Positions 6,246 to 9,399 of a stretch of DNA of 9,399 nucleotides are shown here, piece by piece. The position numbers and the translations under genes are program-made. Source of the stretch: Candidatus Sumerlaeota bacterium. GTDB lineage: Bacteria; Sumerlaeota; Sumerlaeia; UBA8349. The DNA is taken from assembly GCA_003501375.1 (NCBI GenBank), contig DNPO01000457.1, positions 3,989 to 13,387 on the forward strand. Direction: 5' to 3'. Each line of letters opens with the position of its first letter. Position 1 is the stretch's first letter. The notes beneath the pieces are model-generated. The model searched no databases. It had not been told where the DNA came from and saw only the letters and a program-made list of their open reading frames with translations.

Positions 6246-8855
6246 TTATTCCTGCAACGCTTCCATTTTTTCCACGATATCGCGGTAGGCGGCATCGACA
6301 CGGAAAATCTTTTTGAACAAATGCAGCGCCTTGTCGTTTAAATCCTCCTGTCGGAAGATTTCTGCCACCTCATAGCAAATGCTCTTGTTCTGCGCTTCTT
6401 CCGTCGGATCGCTGGAACGCAGTTCCACTTCGTTCAATGTTTCCTCCGCCAGATCGAACATGTGAATTTGCGCCATTGCGTACGCTAATTTTCCACCCGC
6501 ACGGTTTTTAAATGCTGGATGATGCACGGCCTTCTGATAAAACGAAATTGCCTTACGCGATTCGCCCAAGTCTGCGTAAATATCGCCCGCCTCCAGCACG
6601 GATTCCATGTTGCCGGGATTGGCGTCAATCTCCGATAGAAGGTCTTTGAGCCGTGCCATCTTGCGGCGCTCGCCCAGTTCCTGAATCGCTTTAATTACCT
6701 CTGTATTATAATAATCCATGCTCTGAGCGGCAGTTAGATGGACAAATGCTTCGTCATAAAGTTCCTGCTGAGCCAGCAGATAAACCACCTGCATGCGATA
6801 ACGAATATCACGCGGGTGTTCTTCAATCAGAATCTCTCCTATTTTTAACGCCTTGTCCGCCTGACCCAACGCGCGCTGCGCATCAAAGACCGCCTGCAAC
6901 AATTTATCGCGGTCAGTCCCCTTTATCTGCAAAAGCCGCTCGTGCAGTTCCAAACTCTTGCGCCAGTTCTGTTCTTTGTGTGCCAAGGTCGCCAAGTGTT
7001 GTAACGCGGGGGCATATTGAGGCGCACCAATCAAAATCTGTTCGCAACGACTTTTGAGCACGGACTCACCCTGCAGGGAGCGCTGCGACATACGGCAGGC
7101 CAAATCGAAAACCTCGTCCCAACGCTTTTCCTGAAGGTTCAGGTCGGCAACATAATCCATCAAGCGGAAACTAGCATCCTCGCCCTCTGTAAAGCGCTTG
7201 AGTTCCTCCATGGCACGTTGCCGCATTTGCGGATGGGTTGTCAAAAATTCATCAAACTCGGGAACGGCATGCTCGGCCTTGTTCTGTGCGCAAAGAGAAA
7301 GCAACACTTGCAAACGTGCATCAATATCCTGCGGGTTGCGGCGGCTGCGCTCCTGCAACACTTGCAATTCACGCCCCTCGACAGCCTTGTCAATCCGCCC
7401 GCGCAACGCCTCAATACGGGAAAGATGGTGTGCCTCATGCGCACACCGCTCTGCTTCCGCGCACCAGCGTTTCGCTTCTTCCAACGCATCGGTTTTGAAG
7501 GAAATCTGCGCGAGGAAATAAGCAAAGCGATAATCGTTCGGATAATTTTCCACCGCGTAATGAAAGTGCAGCAACGCGCGATCATACTCGCCGCGAAGGA
7601 ACAAAATGTTACCATATGTCAGCACGATTTCTTCATTGGCGCGGCCCATATCCATGAGCGCCAACAAGTGCGGTTCAGCCTTTTCCAACTGGTTGATTTC
7701 CTTGTAATGCTGAATCAAATTTGAACGCAAGTCATGCCGCTGCGGGTCCACCGCCACGATTTTCTCGTAAAGCGCGTATACTTCCTCTTCACGCTGATGC
7801 CGTGTGAGAATGCGCGCAAGCGCTTCCAATGCCTGCGCCTGCGTAGAATCCAGTTCCAAGATTTTGCGCCACGCCGCTTCCGCCTTCGAATACCCGCGTG
7901 TTTCCACGGTTTCAATGCGTTGCGCGGTTTCTGCAGCGTTGGAAAAATCCCGTACCTTCAACTCACAGTCCAAACGCAAATCCAGACGATCCATCCGCGA
8001 AGTGGGTGGACCGGAACGCAGGAACTCTGCCGCTTCCGCAAACTGCTCACGTTGCGCCAGCAATTGTCCCACGCGAAAACGCGCATCCTCATTGTCTGGA
8101 TCCACCGCAACCAGCATCTTCCCAATGCGTAACGCCTTGTCCCACATCTTTTCCCGGCGGTAACTTAGTTCCAACACCGTCAGTATTTCCATATCCGTGC
8201 AATTGTCCACTGCAAGTGGTTCCAATGCCTGAATGGTTCCGAGAATATTTTCGATTTCAAAACGCGCCACCCCTTGCATACGCATGAGTTTTTTGTCCGA
8301 GGGGTGCAACAACAGGGCAAAATTCAGGCAATGCGTACCAACAGCGTAACTGCCTTTTTCAAACAATGCCTCGCATACTTTATTGAGAATGAAACCCAGC
8401 AGGCATTCCACGCCCCATACCAACGCAGCGTATCCCACGGCCATCACCAGCATGATCAACCAACCAAACCACAATCCCTCAAGGCCAAATACACAAGCGA
8501 GCATAACCCCGGCTAACAATCCAAATTCAAAATGCAACACGAGAATGCGTTTCCAAGGGCGATACGACGCACGACGGCAGAAACTGAGCAAATAGGTTGC
8601 GATGTAAAGGAGGATTGGCAAAGCGACAGGAATAAAACTCTGCACTTTTTCAAATCGGCTCCCAAAAAATTCTTCCAGTGGCGCAAACCATGCCAAGGGT
8701 TTGAATGCGCCAAGTTCCAGTTGGCTAATCGTACGGTCGGGCGTCAACTGCTGCCAGACAAATAGGCAAACAAATGCAGTAAGCAACGCGTTCACCGCCA
8801 CAAAAAGAGTCAGGAGAAGGGAACGAGGATGTTTGTTAGTAGAATTGGTTGTCAT
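6246..8855 (-). CDS. Membrane-anchored tetratricopeptide repeat protein
   Basis: This 869-residue protein has four predicted membrane helices near the N-terminus (about 13-35, 73-92, 106-125 and 128-148), followed by a long array of TPR-like helix pairs from about residue 170 to the end. Clear repeat units include EAAWRKILELD (326-336), GEYDRALLHFHYAVENYPND (422-441), ADKALKIGEILIEEHPRD (666-683), ESRKAISFYQKAVHHP (765-780) and NDKALHLFKKIFRVD (840-854). Positive residues at the start (K8, R11) and between helices 2 and 3 (CRRASYRPWKR) predict that both ends, and so the whole repeat domain, face the cytoplasm. TPR arrays bind other proteins; no enzymatic domain is seen. The partner and function cannot be read from the sequence. 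It starts 28 bases after argH without a convincing Shine-Dalgarno sequence, so translation may depend on ribosomes arriving from upstream. A terminator hairpin follows its stop. Confidence 0.88.
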   Translation of the reverse strand: MTTNSTNKHPRSLLLTLFVAVNALLTAFVCLFVWQQLTPDRTISQLELGAFKPLAWFAPLEEFFGSRFEKVQSFIPVALPILLYIATYLLSFCRRASYRPWKRILVLHFEFGLLAGVMLACVFGLEGLWFGWLIMLVMAVGYAALVWGVECLLGFILNKVCEALFEKGSYAVGTHCLNFALLLHPSDKKLMRMQGVARFEIENILGTIQALEPLAVDNCTDMEILTVLELSYRREKMWDKALRIGKMLVAVDPDNEDARFRVGQLLAQREQFAEAAEFLRSGPPTSRMDRLDLRLDCELKVRDFSNAAETAQRIETVETRGYSKAEAAWRKILELDSTQAQALEALARILTRHQREEEVYALYEKIVAVDPQRHDLRSNLIQHYKEINQLEKAEPHLLALMDMGRANEEIVLTYGNILFLRGEYDRALLHFHYAVENYPNDYRFAYFLAQISFKTDALEEAKRWCAEAERCAHEAHHLSRIEALRGRIDKAVEGRELQVLQERSRRNPQDIDARLQVLLSLCAQNKAEHAVPEFDEFLTTHPQMRQRAMEELKRFTEGEDASFRLMDYVADLNLQEKRWDEVFDLACRMSQRSLQGESVLKSRCEQILIGAPQYAPALQHLATLAHKEQNWRKSLELHERLLQIKGTDRDKLLQAVFDAQRALGQADKALKIGEILIEEHPRDIRYRMQVVYLLAQQELYDEAFVHLTAAQSMDYYNTEVIKAIQELGERRKMARLKDLLSEIDANPGNMESVLEAGDIYADLGESRKAISFYQKAVHHPAFKNRAGGKLAYAMAQIHMFDLAEETLNEVELRSSDPTEEAQNKSICYEVAEIFRQEDLNDKALHLFKKIFRVDAAYRDIVEKMEALQE

Positions 8856-8881
8856 AGAGGGTGCTTGGAAACTTCTCTCAT
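8852..8881 (-). other. Possible 9-codon minicistron bridging argH and the TPR gene
   Basis: On the minus strand an ATG (8881-8879) sits two bases after the argH stop TAA (8886-8884). It opens a tiny frame encoding MREVSKHPL, whose TGA stop (8854-8852) overlaps the TPR gene ATG (8855-8853) as ATGA. The geometry suits stop-start reinitiation carrying ribosomes from argH into the TPR gene, which lacks its own clear ribosome site. There is no Shine-Dalgarno sequence before the minicistron either, and a frame this short can arise by chance. Confidence 0.25.
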
Positions 8882-8883
8882 TA

Positions 8884-9399
8884 TTAAGAATGTTTTTTCA
8901 TAGCGGCGGCCAAAAGACTCCGCCCTTTTTCTACACTGCTGCGATATTTGCGGACACGCAAACGCGCTGTGCCCATCTTTGCGTTCAACAACGTGAGTTG
9001 TTCTTTCACGGCATCGGGGGAGGGGCCGCCGTTGCTTGTCCGACGCGCCACTAACGCTTCCGGCGTGGAGAGTAATTTTATTTCAGACTCGTCCAGCGGG
9101 CGGGTATCTTTTTCACGCGTCAGCACCTCATTGATCGCCTCGGCCAGCGATATTTTCCGCTCTTCGCTCACGCGCACCGCCTCGCCCAACCAACGGTACG
9201 CCGTGCGGAACGGCACGCCGCGCGATTGCGCCAGGTGATCGGCGGCATCTGCCGCTTCCAGATAGTCATGCCGCATCAAATCCACCATGCGCTTCTTGTC
9301 AAACACCAGCGACTCAATCGCGCCGGAAATCACCACGGGCGCGGGCGAGAGTTCCGCGAACAAATCAAGAATCACATACTTCGTCCACTGCTGCTCGCG
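8884..9399 (-). CDS. argH: Argininosuccinate lyase, C-terminal part (5' end outside the window)
   Basis: This enzyme of arginine biosynthesis splits argininosuccinate into arginine and fumarate in the cytoplasm. The frame is open to the window edge, and 171 C-terminal residues are visible, beginning REQQWTKYVI, which matches the region just after the YNR segment of the lyase core. The C-terminal helical domain is recognisable by DYLEAADAADHLAQSRGVPF (compare ATDLADYL with GVPFREAH in typical ArgH), then RTAYRWLGEAV, STPEALVARRTSNGGPSPDAV and a final helix. The segment between these is somewhat longer and more charged than usual, and a basic tail of about 35 residues follows the usual family end. 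The catalytic Ser loop (GSSxMPQK) lies outside the window, so activity and the distinction from an ArgH-like paralogue cannot be checked here. It is the upstream partner of the TPR gene; ArgH has no known functional link to TPR proteins. Confidence 0.82.
   Translation of the reverse strand, partial: REQQWTKYVILDLFAELSPAPVVISGAIESLVFDKKRMVDLMRHDYLEAADAADHLAQSRGVPFRTAYRWLGEAVRVSEERKISLAEAINEVLTREKDTRPLDESEIKLLSTPEALVARRTSNGGPSPDAVKEQLTLLNAKMGTARLRVRKYRSSVEKGRSLLAAAMKKHS

Noticed and set aside
7017..7724. Open frame of 235 codons on the plus strand within the TPR gene
   Set aside because: It is antisense to a well-supported repeat protein, its product shows no recognisable domain, and long antisense frames are common opposite such genes.
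1..9399. Search for CRISPR arrays, tRNA or rRNA genes, insertion sequences and long direct repeats
   Set aside because: None was seen by eye; the window is almost entirely occupied by the seven genes described.

Overview
The window comes from a bacterial chromosome with roughly balanced base composition. A lipoprotein signal with an outer-membrane-type +2 residue and two-component proteins point to a Gram-negative. The combination of a gingipain-like lipoprotein, a YfhO-type membrane glycosyltransferase and Cys-box response regulators would fit the Planctomycetes/Verrucomicrobia/Lentisphaerae group or a deltaproteobacterial relative, but the sequence alone does not settle the phylum. No phage, insertion sequence, CRISPR, tRNA or rRNA was seen. 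Coding density is very high and no gap between genes exceeds about 110 bases.

Bases 1-2036 (+ strand) carry a tightly overlapping signalling cassette: the 3' part of a PAS sensor histidine kinase, a single-domain Rcp1/CheY-like response regulator (start inside the kinase stop region), and a second receiver protein (TAATG junction) whose C-terminus is a four-cysteine module instead of a DNA-binding domain. None of the three visible proteins has a recognised transcriptional output domain, so signalling probably proceeds by protein-protein contact or phosphotransfer.

Bases 2053-9399 (- strand) run convergently towards that cassette. In transcription order they are: the 3' end of an argininosuccinate lyase (argH); 28 bases later a membrane-anchored 869-residue TPR protein; a strong hairpin with T-runs on both sides (terminator); a 516-residue lipoprotein with features of the gingipain-type (C25, clan CD) cysteine peptidase fold; and, 6 bases after its stop, an 842-residue YfhO-family multispanning membrane protein.

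The minus-strand genes form two likely transcription units, argH-TPR and lipoprotein-YfhO. The second pair looks like a cell-envelope module: a lipid-anchored caspase-fold protein translated together with a polyisoprenyl-phosphate-sugar-type glycosyltransferase. The most notable points are this pair, the Cys-box response regulator, and a possible 9-codon minicistron that exactly bridges the argH stop and the TPR gene start, which has no clear Shine-Dalgarno sequence.
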